Origin: Globodera rostochiensis
Taxonomy: Eukaryota > Nematoda > Chromadorea > Rhabditida > Heteroderidae
Assembly (NCBI GenBank): GCA_018350325.1
Contig: JAEVLN010000001.1
Coordinates: 1,787,501 to 1,851,500 of the forward strand
Length of the DNA: 64,000 bases
Direction of reading: 5' to 3'
The notes under the pieces were generated by a model, which was not told where the DNA came from, did no database searches, and saw only the letters and a program-made list of their open reading frames with translations. A program made the translations under genes and the position numbers. Shown here piece by piece: positions 14,463-27,400 of the stretch; the first letter of the stretch is position 1, and the number at the start of each line of letters is the position of its first letter.

Positions 14463-15136
14463 CCAATCACCAGAGATCGGACACCAAAAGTCTCCCGCAA
14501 ATCCATACATTTTGATGATGTTACTTCCTTCCTTCCTTCACCCCATCGGCGCCGATTTCACCCATTCATCCGCCCCCCCACCCTCCTCCCCTCCAGCGCC
14601 TCTTTCATCCTTCCCCCAATATTTGCGCGTGCCCACCCCACCCAACCGCCCCCCGAGGGGAGGGGAAGTGAATTCGGTGGATGGGAATTATCCCACGCCA
14701 GCCGCCGCCTTTCCTCCCCACTCACTCAACTTCGTTCTGTTCACTCAATTCGTCATCCCCCCAAAGTTAGCCCCCCCCCCATCTCCACCGATTCATCCGA
14801 TCAGCTGCCATTTTACCAATGCTTTGCTCTCAGTTTAGAGACCGGCACCCCCACCCGCCATGGCCTTCCGATCAATGTGATTTGCTTGATTTATAATCGG
14901 TCCAATCAATCCACCGTTCCCCTCCCTGTTGCTGTAAAAATCTCAACTTTCACATGTGCTTAGGTCTTGTTCCGATCACTCTGGCCCCTCCCGCCCACTC
15001 CGATCACCTTGAACTTTCCTTTTCCCGATCGCTCGCGCCCTGCCAGATCACTTCAGGCTGAGTCCCCCTACCAGTCCCCGCACTTCGGGCCAGTCCTTTC
15101 ACTCCCTGTGGTCACTCCAGGCCCCTCTCGCGCACC

Positions 15137-15270
15137 CGATCACTCTCTATACTCCTTTAGCTCCTCCGATCCCTCTCTTTACTCCTTTTGCTCCTCCGAT
15201 CACTCTCTATACTCCTTTCGCTCCTCCGATCACTCTCTATACTCCTTTCGCTCCTCCGATCACCCTCTCT
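15137..15270. repeat. 30-bp minisatellite, about 4.5 units
   Basis: The unit is CACTCTCTATACTCCTTTCG followed by CTCCTCCGAT, with a few substitutions. Because 30 is a multiple of 3, one frame reads through as a Ser-Leu-Tyr-rich decapeptide repeat, but nothing else suggests coding. Confidence 0.8.
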
Positions 15271-16955
15271 TTACTCTTTTTCCCAAATTTCTCTTCTATC
15301 CAGAGCCTGCTCACCTGTTGTTCCCCAGCCCCGCATGGACTTATTCATTGCGCGAGTCTCGTTTCGTGTCCTCTTGTCCTCAATTCCCCGTCCTTTCTCC
15401 TCCCCACCCCCCCCCCCCGGCGACAATACTTTTCTTTGCACCCTAGGCATCGGCCGGAGCTCACTCACCACAACTCAACACTAATCCCCCCCCCCCATCA
15501 TCTCTCCCATTCCCCCCCCCCCCCACCTTTCCGCTTATCGGCAGCAGCAACCGCCACTAATTCGCGCACCCCGCACCCGCCGAGGCCGGGCGGACAAATG
15601 TGTCCTCGTCGTTCTGGCGCCTGGCCCCGATCAACACCAGAAGCACAGTGAGAGAGAGAGAGAGTGGGGCTGGACATGGACATGGACAAGAGTTGGCGGG
15701 GAGGGGCTGGAGGTGGTCAAGCACAACACACACTCACACTTCAACACCACCAACCAACCACCCACAATTCACATAATCTTCTGTTCAATTCCCTCCCGCC
15801 CAAATCCCCGACCGAATTTTTGCTCCCCCCCCCTCCCTCTAAAAATGTAAAAATCGCCTTTCGGTTACTGTCCGTCCCGGTTGAGCTGTGCACTCCTCCA
15901 ACTTGTGCTACAATTGCGCGCGCATATTTAATCCTCCCGATTTCATTCATTTTTTATTTGCAAATGTAAATGAATATTAAAATTTTGAATGTTTTTTGTT
16001 GCATAAAAAGGACATTTTCAAAAATGCGCTTCAAACAGCAAACATTCATATTCTTTATTGCAATTTTAGTGGAAAATTTTTGACACAAAAATCGTTAAAA
16101 TTTAATTTATTTTCCGGTGGCTTATCGGCACCGCCGGCACCCCCAAGAAGCACTTCTACGGCTTTCAAGATTTTCTTTTTCAAGGATCCGACTGAAAGTG
16201 AGCTGCTAACATACCATATATGTGTATTTATTGAGTTAAAAAGCGCTAAATTTCACAAAACATTCCGTGCTACACTTACTGTAAGCTTTTAACGCAGGAA
16301 AAAGCATTTAAATTTTGCATTGGGACATTCTTGGCGTTATGTTATATTTAATTAAAAAAAAGTTAAACAAATGAACAAAACAATTTTGTGCACAGTTTTT
16401 GATCAATTTGATTGGTAGTCCCGGGCTTCTCAGATCACTTTTAGTGCTACATATGCGTATGGAAAGAAAAAAATTTTCGCTAATATTGAACCTGTCCCAT
16501 TCCCTCCAATTTTTTTAATGCAAATTTTCAGCTCAAAAAATAATGAAAAAATTGGAATTTTTTGTTCAACGCCTTCCCTATTTTATTTAAGGTTTTTTTG
16601 CATCTCTCTCCCGAGAAAGTTTTAAAATTGCAGAGGCTCCCCCTCCCCCCCCCCCCCCCCGCCTTTCAAAAGGATCAAATTTCTAAGCACTATTTTAGCC
16701 TGTGAGTCTGTGACCAATGCAACCAAACTTTACGATGAACGAATTTTCTCAATACATTCTTTTTTGGGTCCGTCCATTGAAAAACAAAACTAATTTTTGC
16801 TTAATGATTTTCTTTTAGGCTTTTACTAATTGATAATTATTGTTGATTATGATTTTCTTTTAGGCTTTTACTAATTGATATTATTGTTGATTATTTGGTG
16901 CCACCGGCACGGCCCCTTCACCGCCGCCATTCATTCGCTGGGCTCGCCCATTCAA

Positions 16956-17883
16956 ATGCAAATGTTGGGTCTTCGAATTTCGCGCAACCCGCCGTGGCTG
17001 TTCAATTGTTGCGTGTCACCTCCGCAGTCCGAGGTAGCCGGCGGCTTCGTCAACAACAAAAAAACATTTTTTTGTTCATAATAGAGCCCGGCAAGATCGA
17101 GATCCCGACCCCCAGGTCTCAAATCTCGAAAATTTGTCGAAAACTCCGAGACCTGGACTCTCGGAATTTCGAGACAAATCTCGGTCTCGGGTCATCCCCA
17201 AATCTCGATCTTGGTCTCGGGCCATCCCCAAATCTCGATGGTCTCGGGCCATCCCCAAATCTCGATCTTGGTCTCGGGCCATCCCCAAATCTCGATGGTC
17301 TCGGGCCATCCCCAAATCTCGATGGTCTCGGGCCATCCCCAAATCTCGATCTTGGTCTCGGGCCATCCCCAAATCTCGGTCTTGGTCTCGGCGGATTTTT
17401 CAAAAGACCGGGCTCTAGTTCATAAATTGTTTTTGTTTTTTTTTGCAGTTTGGCCGTCTGCGTGTCGACCGTTCGCTGATCAGTGCGCCCAGCGATTTCC
17501 GGCACATTGGCCATGTCGGTGCCGGTGACAACATTTCAACAGCGGACGAGGTGTGTGTGGGCGGTGGCACAAAATTCGATTTTATAAAATTCCCTAAAGT
17601 TTCTTATTCATTTAACAAGAAGAAATAGAAAAAAAAGATATTAACATTTTTGATTAGAAAAAGTTAATAATTTTTTTTTTTTGAATTAATCGGCCTCAAA
17701 AATCCCTTAAGGGGAACGCAATGGGCGCATTGCTTCGTTCAAAAGGTGGGCCCGAGTTCGGCATGGACGTGTCCGTCGGGCTGAGGTCGGCCGATGTGCC
17801 AATTGAGAATAGGAACGGTGAGAGCCTTCCCCCCCCCCCCAATTAAACAAAAATGGCATTTTTTCCCCTTTTCAGACGGTTAG
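16956..17883 (+). CDS. SPEC-type small CRIB protein (Cdc42 small effector)
   Basis: Four exons in phase: 16956-17033, 17449-17550, 17712-17817 and 17876-17883, giving 97 residues. Exon 1 ends with WLFNCCVSPP, matching the N-terminal double-cysteine (palmitoylation) patch of SPEC1/2. Exon 2 holds VDRSLISAPSDFRHIGHVG, a clear CRIB motif (ISxPxxFxHxxHVG) that binds GTP-loaded Cdc42. Exon 3 ends in a segment with the LLRSKGG-type sequence that resembles the SPEC C-terminus. The ATG at 16956 is chosen because it leaves a short N-terminus of family size; 16962 is equally possible. The protein should sit at the plasma membrane and act on actin regulation. If the last intron is not removed, the protein ends at a TAA near 17843 instead. 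Confidence 0.82.
17082..17417. mobile_element. hAT-like MITE with internal minisatellite, in intron 1 of the SPEC gene
   Basis: Termini TAGAGCCCGG and CCGGGCTCTA are perfect inverted repeats, and GTTCATAA is directly duplicated on both sides (17074-17081 and 17418-17425). The interior holds about seven units of GGTCTCGGGCCATCCCC plus AAATCTCGAT, alternating 27 and 30 bp. Confidence 0.9.
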
Positions 17884-18826
17884 GGCATTTTTTTCCGATC
17901 GATCTGGTGATGTGAAGAGAGCTGCTGCACTTGCACTGTTAAAAGTATTATCTCTACGGGCCAATTCAATCGCCCCCCTTCCCCTCCGGCGTTAACCAAA
18001 CGATTTTATGTCCTTCTCTCCATTTGTCCATTTTATTTTGTTTATTTTATTTAGTTATTATTATTATTATATTTCCTCTGGCGATTATTTACACACCAAA
18101 TACATCCGGATTTCACTGTTTTTCTGCATCATTTGACCTTCTCTTTCCATTATTCAGCAAAATTTTCTCCCCCAAAAAAGATTGGTGGGCTTTTGGCCAC
18201 ACATTTGCTTTGAAAAGAGAAGAAAGTCGCGCATGTTTTTGGATATTATTGGAATTTTAATTGTTTTTTTGTTGGCAAAATTGACGCCATGAGCAAAAGC
18301 CTACTTAAAAGCGTACTTTTGGCCGCATTTTCAGCCTGGTTGCTGTTTGTTCGCAATGTGGAGCATTAATTTATGATGAAATGCTAAAAATACAATAAAT
18401 TAGCCAAAATTTGGATGGCCCGAGTGAAGGGATTTGATTGAAATTGTTTATGGTACAAAACGGGTCGGACCTGAACTTGCAAAGTGATAAGGAACAATAT
18501 TTATAGAAATTTTGAAGGAAGTCGGCTTGGATAATTTGGGATAATTTGCTTGTTGCTTTCGATAATGATCTGATCAAACTTCTGAAGCGTACATTGGGTA
18601 TGGCCACTGATCGCAGTTCATTATACTAAACGAATCGATTAGGCAGAATATGATGCCTGATCAGACCCATGGACCCAGCCCATTTTCGTACTCTGATCAA
18701 CCGAAATATGTAGCCCTGATCAGAACAAAATCACGTTGATCAGATCGTGTGATCAGTTCATATCGACAAGCAACGCACAAATGCACTGATTTAGTTGCAC
18801 AGATGGATGAAAGTCATTAGCACAGA
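17884..18826. other. Intergenic between SPEC gene and GPCR gene
   Basis: The two genes converge here. The right half is dense in CTGATCAG words. No exon seen. Confidence 0.5.
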
Positions 18827-21800
18827 TCAGAGAGCGGTCGTCGGCCCGTCCTGCTCCAACTCCTCCTCATCATCACCACCAACATTCATGGGCCTCCTGT
18901 TCAGTTGTACACGCTGGTCGTCGTCGTCGTCGTTCGGCATCAACTGTGTCCGCTCCTCCTCCTGCACGTTCATTGGTGGCAGCAGCAGCAGCGGCGGCGC
19001 CGGCGGCGGCGGCAGCAGCAACATTGCTTCGGCCATGCCGATGCCGCCCGTCTCGATCAGCCGCGCTGTCTCGTCGCCCTCCGTCACCGACGTGGCCATC
19101 GTCGCGTGCCGTCCGCCGTGCTGCGCAGAAGCGCCGGTGTTGTTGCTGCTGCTGTTGCCGGTCATCAACAGCACGGAGTACGCCTCGTTGGCCAACGGCG
19201 AACGGCCCCTCAGCACTTTTGGATGGGACGAATCGGCGGTGGTGGTCTTCAATTTTGCACAAATTGTAGTTGAACAACCGGACACCGTCACGTTGTTACC
19301 GTACTAGGCATATCTACAGTAACTCTTACACCGCCCCTTTTCTACCGTATCCATACCATAATATGCCTCACTATTCCGCCCAATCCGGCCGCCTCACCTT
19401 TTTGTTGTGCAGCGCGGACGAGAACGTCTGCTGGGCGGCCGGCTGGCTGATCAGGCCCGTCCGGTTCTGCTCCACCACCACCGAAGTGCATGGACGCAGC
19501 AACGGCCGGATGAGCTGGAGGAAGGCGGAACGGAACGAGTCGTTGATCAGCGCGTACAGCAACGGGTTCAGACATGCGGACGTCATGCCGATCAGGTGGC
19601 AGAACAAATACCTGTGGAAGGCACATAGGTACAACATCTACATAATACAGGGACTTAGATGAGCCCCTAGTGGCATTAGAGTCCTAATTAGGCCCCCTAA
19701 TTAAGCAGTTGGAAGCCCCAACGACAGTGTGCCGACTTACTGATACTGCGAGAAGTTGATGGCCTCGAACACGTGCAGCACATTGTACGCATTCATTGGT
19801 GCCCATGCAATGGCGTACACAATGACCAGGCACGACAGTAGAAGAAGCGCTTTCCTGGAATACCGTATCTCCAATGTTATTGTGACGTCAGAACAACAAA
19901 CAAACATTCGTTTCGACATTCCTTCCAAATGCTAAAACCCTCCAAGGGTTGTTTTTTGAGTGTCGAAAATTGGCTTTTGAAATTGCTTTAAATGTCCCCC
20001 CCACGACCACCTGTTCCGCTTAGCCATGGACTGCTTGCGATCGCCGTCCACCGTTGTGCTCATTTTGACCCGTTTCCGAATAGTGGAGCCGATTTGTGAG
20101 TAGGCAATTGCCAGTGCCGACAAAGGCAAAATGTATCTTCAAAGCAAGCGGCGGTCAATCAAAATGCCAAAAAGCGCCAAATTCAAAAAGCCGTACTGAA
20201 TGCCAAGCACGAATAGTGTGTAGTTGCGACGCGAGAACGGCAAGCGATTCCACGTGTCCGGATTCTCCATGCAAATTTGAGGCCGACTCCGGTCGCAGAT
20301 GCTCAACTTTGTTGGGGAATAGTGAAAGTTAGAGCGGCACATTCCAACGACGGACTCTGATCAGAGCTGATCTGATCGGACACTAATTAAGGCAAGCCGA
20401 ATCACATGAACCAGATTCCGCTGATCTGATCAGCGAATTGTGATCCATGATTCAAACAGACTAGAGCCCGGACGATCGAGATTCTTGACCAAAAATCTCG
20501 GTACTTTTTGATTGAGATTATTCGAGATTCTCGATCGGTGCTCAAGTCTGAGCTCTAAAGCAGACCATGATTTGAATCAAATTTTATGTTTCAGAGAATG
20601 CCAACTGAGCACCCAGGTACCAATTGAAATGATCGGGGTTCTGTGCTTCCTCACCAGATGGTCCACATGGGGCGTGTTCCAACTGGAAAATAAAACAGAA
20701 TGCCAAATTGTACAATTCAAAAATTGTGCCCTCACGGGTCAAGCATCAGCGCATCGCCGGCGGTCACTGCGGCACCGTACGGCGCCGCCACAACAACGGA
20801 ACAGAACCAGGCGAACAGATAGCAGAACAGTGGAGCCCTGGCGGCCATTCGCCTTGAAAAATTTAGTTAGATAAAAAAATTGAAAAAATATAAAAAAATC
20901 TATCCGACTGACCATTTGACCGGGAAAAGTGTTAACAAGAAGCGGTCCATTGCGATCTGAAGATTGGGCAATTAAAAGAACCAAGGAATACCAAAAACTG
21001 ATCAAAAAACAACGAGCACTGATCTGGACACGGAAATCTAAACACTGATAAAGTTCTTCATTCATTTGTTGACTATTGTGATCGATCGATTGATCGGTCC
21101 AGATCATGTTTTAGATCAAAATTCCAAATCACATAGATCAAATTTCTGACCAAGACCAGTGTCAAGCAGGAGACGAGCATGTTCACCGCCTGGATTGATG
21201 AAATCTGTGCATGGGAAGGGATGATCAGAGTTTTGATCGATGAGTCTCGTATTAATCACCGGAGCGGGTGACAGACACAGACACATTCTTTAGCACCATA
21301 ATCTCTGATCAGAATTGATCGATCGGGGATAATTCCACACCCGGAGGGCATAGATATAATAAATAATGTTGAAGAGATTGGTCATAATCCCCCCCCCCGG
21401 GGAATGCATTTAATCAATTTACTTTTGATGTACTGTGCCCATCAAAAGCCCGCCGGGGGAAGATTAAAGCATTTTGGGCCGAAATTGCAATAAAAATAGT
21501 ACGCCGCCGGGAGGGATGTTTTTTAATCATCTCCCGTTTTATGTATTTGTGTCCCCTCCCATTAAAACCCCGCAGGGGGGGGGGGAATTAATGGAATTTT
21601 TTTTATTTTTGCTGTTGAAAATCGCATAAAAATCCTACGATTTGGCAAGCCGGCGTCCCGAATGGCCAAAAGAAGTTCATCGACAGGTACAGCGTCATCG
21701 GTGCCGTCACTGTGCATAGGAGCAGGTCGGAGACGGCCAAATTTGCGATGAAATAGTTGTGCAAGTTGCGGAGCTAAAATTTTTATTGAAAATTTTCAAA

Positions 21801-22215
21801 AAAAAATTTTTTTGGGTTTTTTTGTCGTTTTCTGCACCTGTGACACCTTGGCAAACGAGAGCAGCACAAACAAATTGATCACAGTGCCAAAGGAGCAGAC
21901 AATGGCGTACAAGCTCAGCAACAGCACGGGACTGTTCTGGCGCCAGAACAAATGGTTCTGCAACGAAAACATTTGAAAAAATATGAGAAGGGTTACGGTA
22001 ATAAATGACTGCTGAGAAATTTTTGGGGTACATAAAACGGGGCCGATAAAATTGTATAAATTTGGTTCATCTACCTGAATGTTGTGCACTTCGTTCAGCC
22101 ATGAACAGTCCCACACCGTCCAATTTGTACCGCTCATGACCATGGCGGTGCGGAACAGCGGCAACGCTTGGGCGGAGGATGAAGCAGCAGAAGCGGCGTC
22201 AATCGGATGATTCAT
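18827..22215 (-). CDS. Rhodopsin-class neuropeptide receptor (NPY/NPF-like GPCR)
   Basis: Twelve exons join in phase: 22075-22215, 21838-21957, 21639-21773, 21151-21204, 20913-20956, 20736-20852, 20655-20682, 20197-20306, 20011-20136, 19741-19854, 19398-19611 and 18827-19246, for 540 residues. The extracellular N-terminus has an NWT glycosylation site. TM2 reads NYFIANLAVSDLLLCTVTAP. The TM3 end has the DRF motif at 154-156, followed by LLTLFPVKW. TM5 has FVLGIQYILPLS, TM6 has AIAWAPMNAYNVL, and TM7 has GMTSACLNPLLYALIND with NPLLY at 345-349. This pattern fits the nematode NPR receptors that couple to G proteins. The C-tail (about 140 residues) is unusually long, with poly-Leu/Pro and poly-Asp/Glu runs. 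ATG 22215 is the first in-frame ATG. The exact ligand class cannot be read. Confidence 0.9.
20462..20557. mobile_element. hAT-like MITE in a GPCR intron
   Basis: It starts TAGAGCCCGGACGATCGAGA and ends CTCAAGTCTGAGCTCTA. The flanks AAACAGAC and AAGCAGAC match at 7 of 8 positions, consistent with an aged 8-bp target duplication. Confidence 0.78.
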
Positions 22216-24045
22216 CGCAACGTATTCACGCAAAATGTGCCATAAGGGATTTTGGAACGTGTTGAACTTGATGCTGGTGCTGCTTCTGGTGCTGCCTCTG
22301 GTGCTGCCTCTGGTGCTGATGTCGGCTGGGTACTGCTTGAACTTCTTTTATAGAAAATATGAGAATGTCTGTCGGGCTAAGTTTGTGCTTGAATTTTTTG
22401 TAAATAAAATAATGACAATGTGCAGCAGCTGGGCAGCTGGGTGGTGTACTGCTTGAGCTCGTTGAGCGGAGAATGGAATTGTTTTCACCTTTTTGCCAGA
22501 TTTATTGGCTTAAATGGAGATGTACGAGTGTAAAATTGAATGGAAGAGTGAATGAAGTGAACCGAAGGACGAGAGGGGTTGGGGGGGGGGAAGTGAAGTG
22601 TTGGATTGCACGAAGAAAGTCTCGGCGGGATGGAGGGGGGAGGGGGGAGCCAAAGCACTCCGTTTCCCTCCGGGGGGTCGGTTGTCCTCCCCCCCCCCGT
22701 TCATCGTCGCCGCGGGGGAGCAAGCAAAAAAAATCGACGACGGGTGCTCGCCTCCCCTCCAGCAGCAGGTGAAATTGCTTTCGTGCGATGTTGAAAAAAA
22801 TGGTAAGTTTGTGTCCCTTCGTCCCCGGAGGCGTTGAAGCAGTGGGTAAACACCCTCAGGGGAAGGGGGTGGGGGAGAATGACTGTTTTAATGGACTTCA
22901 GACACGGACGAACGAACGAAGAACGCTGCTGTCCCCCCCGGGGGGCAAAAGCAAAAGCGGCGCTCACTTTAAAGAGGAATGATCGTTTGTGTCAATGATT
23001 TATGCCCGATTATATAGACGCCTCAAGCCCAAGTTTTGCTCTGTGTGTGTGTGTGTGTGGACAAAAAAATGCCCTTACGAAGACGGCATTTTCATTGTAT
23101 GCCAATATTGCGGGGGATTAGGAAGCCCCATATTTTAATTTACGTCCGCCCACCTGCTAATGTGCCATTCTCAAAAAGCATTTAATTATAATGGTTTGAA
23201 TGCGCGCGCACAACAGCGTGACTTTTGGCATAATGTTGCCAAATGATAGCTTTTGGTGCTTGTCACTTGCAATTTTCGGGCATTTTCAGCTTCATTGCGC
23301 CCCCTTTTAACAGGTGCCAACCAAAGTGTGCCACAAAAGGGATTCTTTTTTTGTTTCGATGAAAAAGTGCCAAAGTAATGGGAGCAATAAGCAATTGTGT
23401 GTACTGTGGCTTTCTTTTTCGTTCACTGAACCGACAATTATTGCCGTCTTTGTTGCCTTTTGGCGGCGACAACGTTGGGGAAAAAAAATTATGAGGAGGC
23501 GCCAAAAATGCCAGCCTGGCTGGCAGCCGGCTGGCACATAATTTGCCAATTTTGGTACCCCCCCCCCCCTTTAAGGCGCGCATTTTGGGGGGGGGACGCA
23601 AATTGTTTTGCCACCGGCACACTTTTGACGCCTTTTGCCAACCCAAATGGCGCCTGGGGGGCAACACCGGTGCCGGGATGAATGGACTACGAAAGAATGG
23701 GGGGGGGGGGGAAGATTGGTGGAAGAATTGAAAATTGGAGGAAATTGAGGCGTGGGGAAAAAAGAAGTTAAAAATGGAAGCGGCCCATGACACTTCGGCG
23801 ACGACGACGGCACGCCGTCGCCGCCGGGGATAGAGATAAGCCCCCGGGATGCGATGGCATTTTGACCACGAAAGCGTGAGGAAGAAAAGAAGTTTTTGGG
23901 AGCGAAAATTGGAAAAATGGAATTTAATTAAAGGAAGAGCAAAGTGTACAAAGAGACTCTCTGTGCCGTGCCCTCTTCTTCCCTTTCGCGTTTAATCTTC
24001 TTTAATAAATATTTAATTATTATTTATGGAATTTGGCCTGGACAA
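22216..24045. other. Intergenic upstream of the GPCR
   Basis: No supported exon. It contains a short CTGGTGCTGC repeat (22270-22320), several CCCC-N3-GGGG palindromes, a (GT)n run at 23042 and long G tracts at 23555-23600 and 23700. Confidence 0.45.
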
Positions 24046-24051
24046 AAGCCT

Positions 24052-24405
24052 TGCGGATATAACGGGGGGGGGGACGGCATTTTAAGGATCAAAGCCACGC
24101 CAGTGAGGACGGCATTTTAGGGACCAAAGCCTTGCGGGTATAACGGGGGGACGGCATTTTAAGGATCAAAGCCTTGCCAGCGGGCATTTTAGAGATCAAA
24201 GCCACGCCAGTGAGGACGGCATTTTAAGGATCAAAGCCTTGCCAGCGGGCATTTTAGAGATCAAAGCCACGCCAGTGAGGACGGCACTTTAAGAAACCAA
24301 AGCCTTGTGGGTATAACGAGGGTACGGCATTTTAAGGACCAAAACATTGCCAGTGGGGACGGCATTTTAGGGAAAGCCTCGCAGGTATAACGGCGGAAAT
24401 GGCAA
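24052..24405. repeat. Irregular minisatellite (GGCATTTTA / CAAAGCC units)
   Basis: About nine imperfect units of 30-45 bp built from GACGGCATTTTAAGGATCAA then AGCCTTGC or AGCCACGCCAG. Some units also carry GGGTATAACGGGGG. No open frame of note. Confidence 0.8.
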
Positions 24406-27400
24406 GCCCGACTTGGGTATTACGGTGGAGCCGGAAGTCAAATGCTCGACTCCTTTAAATAATAGCTGAATTTTTTAATTTTAAATATCATTAGGGTTTC
24501 ACCCCTTTCTTTCTCTTTTTCCTTTTTTTTTAATCTTCTTCTCCTTCAAAATTTAGAGGAACTTTTTTAATTTGGCATTTTGGCTGATGAAAAATGCCGT
24601 CGCGATGAATGATGGGCTGACTGACAAGCTGCTGCAGCACAAGCAAGCCGGATTGCCATCGGCACATTTGTGCCAATCTCGGCAGCCCCCCAAATGCGTT
24701 GTTGGCAAAGCACCCCAAGGGAATTTTTGCTCCGTGACATGCCGTCTGCTGCCCTCCAGGGGAATTTTGGGTGTTGTGGTGGCGCGTGGCACAAATACCA
24801 TTCATTCATTCATTTTTGCATATCTCCGGAGGGGATGGCACTGCTGTAGTGCCGGAACTGTGAGTTTGGTGGTGGGTGAAACGGGTTGGACCTGTGGGAC
24901 ACACACCCGATTTGGCCCCAAAAGAGGAAGGGAATTTGGCCAAAATGAAAGGAGGCAATGGGCCCCCCGTCCCTGTCCCCTCCGGGGATGAGGGGGGGGG
25001 GGGCGAGTTCGTGGGAAAAAGAAAATGCACAACGACGACGCGACGACGAGTGAGGCTGAGGCTGAGTAGGAGGAGGTGCTGGATGGGACGGGTAAGAAGT
25101 AATGCACATAATTGCTCCACCCCCTCGGGGGCCGGCGGCGGGGGGTGGGCCCGTCTTGGCCCAGCAGATGGCCGACCGGCCGTTGCTGTTGCTGCCAGCC
25201 CCGGCTGGCACCATCAAAAAGCTGAAGAAGAAGAAGAAGTTATGTGGCCAACAACGACGGCTTGTGGCCAAATGGCGGGGGACATTTTAATAGAAATGAA
25301 TGAGAGGGGGGGTTGGCTTCTGGGTTGGGGGTTGGCACTTATTGCGGAAGATGAATGTAAATGAATGAATATGATGGATGATTATGAATGAATGAGTTGC
25401 GAACGGACGAACGCCAAAAAGCGGGGGATGCCGTTTCACCCCCGGGGCGGGCATGCCGGCGGTTGTTGCTGTCTCGCCAGGGGGGCAATGCTAATGAGTT
25501 AAGTGACAGGAAATAGAATGGCGCAATAAATTGGGTGATGGATGGCGCGGGGGTGGGGGGGGGGGCTGTCCGCCCACTCGCCGGCGGCGATGGCACTGGC
25601 ACGACGGGAGGCACTAATTTTTGTACAATGTTGCGTGTGCCAAGTGCGCGGGACGAGCAGCACAGGGGGCAGAGACCAATTTGGCAATTTTTACTCACAC
25701 AAAAAATGAATGGGGGAATTTGACGGGTGTACACACCCACACGCAATGGGCGCGCACAAAGGGCGCTAATCATGGAAAGAGTAGTGTGTGCCCCCAGGAT
25801 TGAGCAACATTCATCCCCGCCGGCGATCCACCAAAATTCATTAACATTACAACCGGGCTTTTAAGCTTGTGCAGCGGATGACGTTATATTATCCATCGGA
25901 GAACGAAGATAGATTAGATGGGGATGAGTGGGGGGTTGATTGCTCTTCAGCCAGCGCCGTCGGCGCTGGCGGTGGTGGAAGATCGGCACTGCTGAAGGGG
26001 AAGAGTCCTCCTCCGATGTTCGTCCGTCCGTCCCCTCGGGGGATGGGAGGAGGCGTCAATGAACAGCCGCGTTTCCCTGCGACCGACCGCCTCTTCTCGA
26101 CGGCAATGAGGCCAATTGCCCCCCTTTTTCTTGCTCGTCCTCCCCCCCCCCGCCCCCGCCGGTAAAGGGGCTAAATATATTTTGGCGGTGCAAATCAATG
26201 GCGGCGACGGAATTGAGACCAGAGGGAATTTGCCCCCGAGCGGTCATCAGCGGGGCGGCATCCCCCCAAAAGTGCGACGTCGCCGCAGGGCACCGCCACC
26301 AAAACGGCGGGCGGGGGGGGGGGATTAATTGTGTCTCAAATGGATTTAGGGGGCAACCACACCCCGCTCCACCCCCCGGGGTGCCGAAGGAACAAAAGGA
26401 ATAATGTGAATGTGAACGAAGTTCCGTGGAAAGTCCCCACCCCCCGTTTGGGGAGATGAAGCGGGGCACCCCCAAATGATGGCCCGCGGCGAAATGCCGT
26501 TCCTCCGGAAGCGAAAAAGTCATTCATTAAGAAGAGAAGCCCCCACGGGGGTCTGACGGCTGTCACATTTGAGAGGAGGGGCCCAACACACACTCTTCAC
26601 AAAAGGGCACAAAGTGTCATTAATTTTTGTTCATTAAATGAAAAATGCCAAAAACGGGAGGGGGGGGGGGGGGTCCGCTTAACGGCAGACGCCCCGCAAA
26701 CAATTCATATTATAAATTAATCTTTGCCGAGCCAGAGGAGCGGATGTGACGGGTCGGAAGTTGTGCAATTTTTTGATGTGTCCCCCCCCCCCCCCGACAG
26801 AGCCCCGCCGGCGATGAAGGCGGCGGCGGCGGCGGCGGCGGCGGCTTGGCCATCCCCCAAAATTTTTTTTGTTTGTTTGTTTGTTTTTGGTGAGCAAAAG
26901 CGAAGCTGGATGAAGTGGATTTGTGGCCAAGTGAAAAGCTTGTTACAGCTTAAAGCACAATGAGAAAAGTCAAAAAGTGTGCCGTTCAACAACAAAAAAA
27001 AAATGGGGGAGGAAAACACGCAATTGGAGGGGGGGGGGAGGGATTTGATGGGCATGGAAGTGCCGTGCCGCGGGATTTTTAGTCTCCCGAAATGGTCCCG
27101 GCAATTAGGGGAATCGCCCGTTTTTCTGTTCAACAGAGAGTTGGAAGAAATTTTAAAAATTTCCATTTATTTGTAAGGCGGCATATCACAGCTCAGCAAT
27201 CCCCGGAGGCGCTCTGTTGGCGGCACATCGGTCCGCGCAACCGGTTCGAAGTTGTTGAACCCATTTTATGGGCAGAGCTAATGGCAGTGATCAAAGGGCC
27301 TGACTGCTTCCCTATGGCGCCATAAGCAGCATGTGTCTGGATGGGGGGGGGGGGGGGGAGGGATGGCATCAAAATTGTGCCGGGCAATATCGTAAGAAAA

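Larger units (their letters stand above)
12494..16955. other. Gene-poor, pyrimidine-rich intergenic DNA
   Basis: 12.5-13.0 kb is AT-rich. 13.0-15.9 kb is strongly C/T-rich on the plus strand, so that long open frames of Pro/Ser/Leu composition arise without the look of real proteins. 15.9-16.9 kb is AT-rich, with a direct repeat of TTTTCTTTTAGGCTTTTACTAATTGATA-like sequence around 16810 and 16853. I see no supported exon. Confidence 0.45.

Noticed and set aside
13105..15650. Long Pro/Ser/Leu open frames on the plus strand
   Set aside because: They come from a C/T-rich tract that keeps several overlapping frames open at once; no domain, splice structure or codon bias supports coding.
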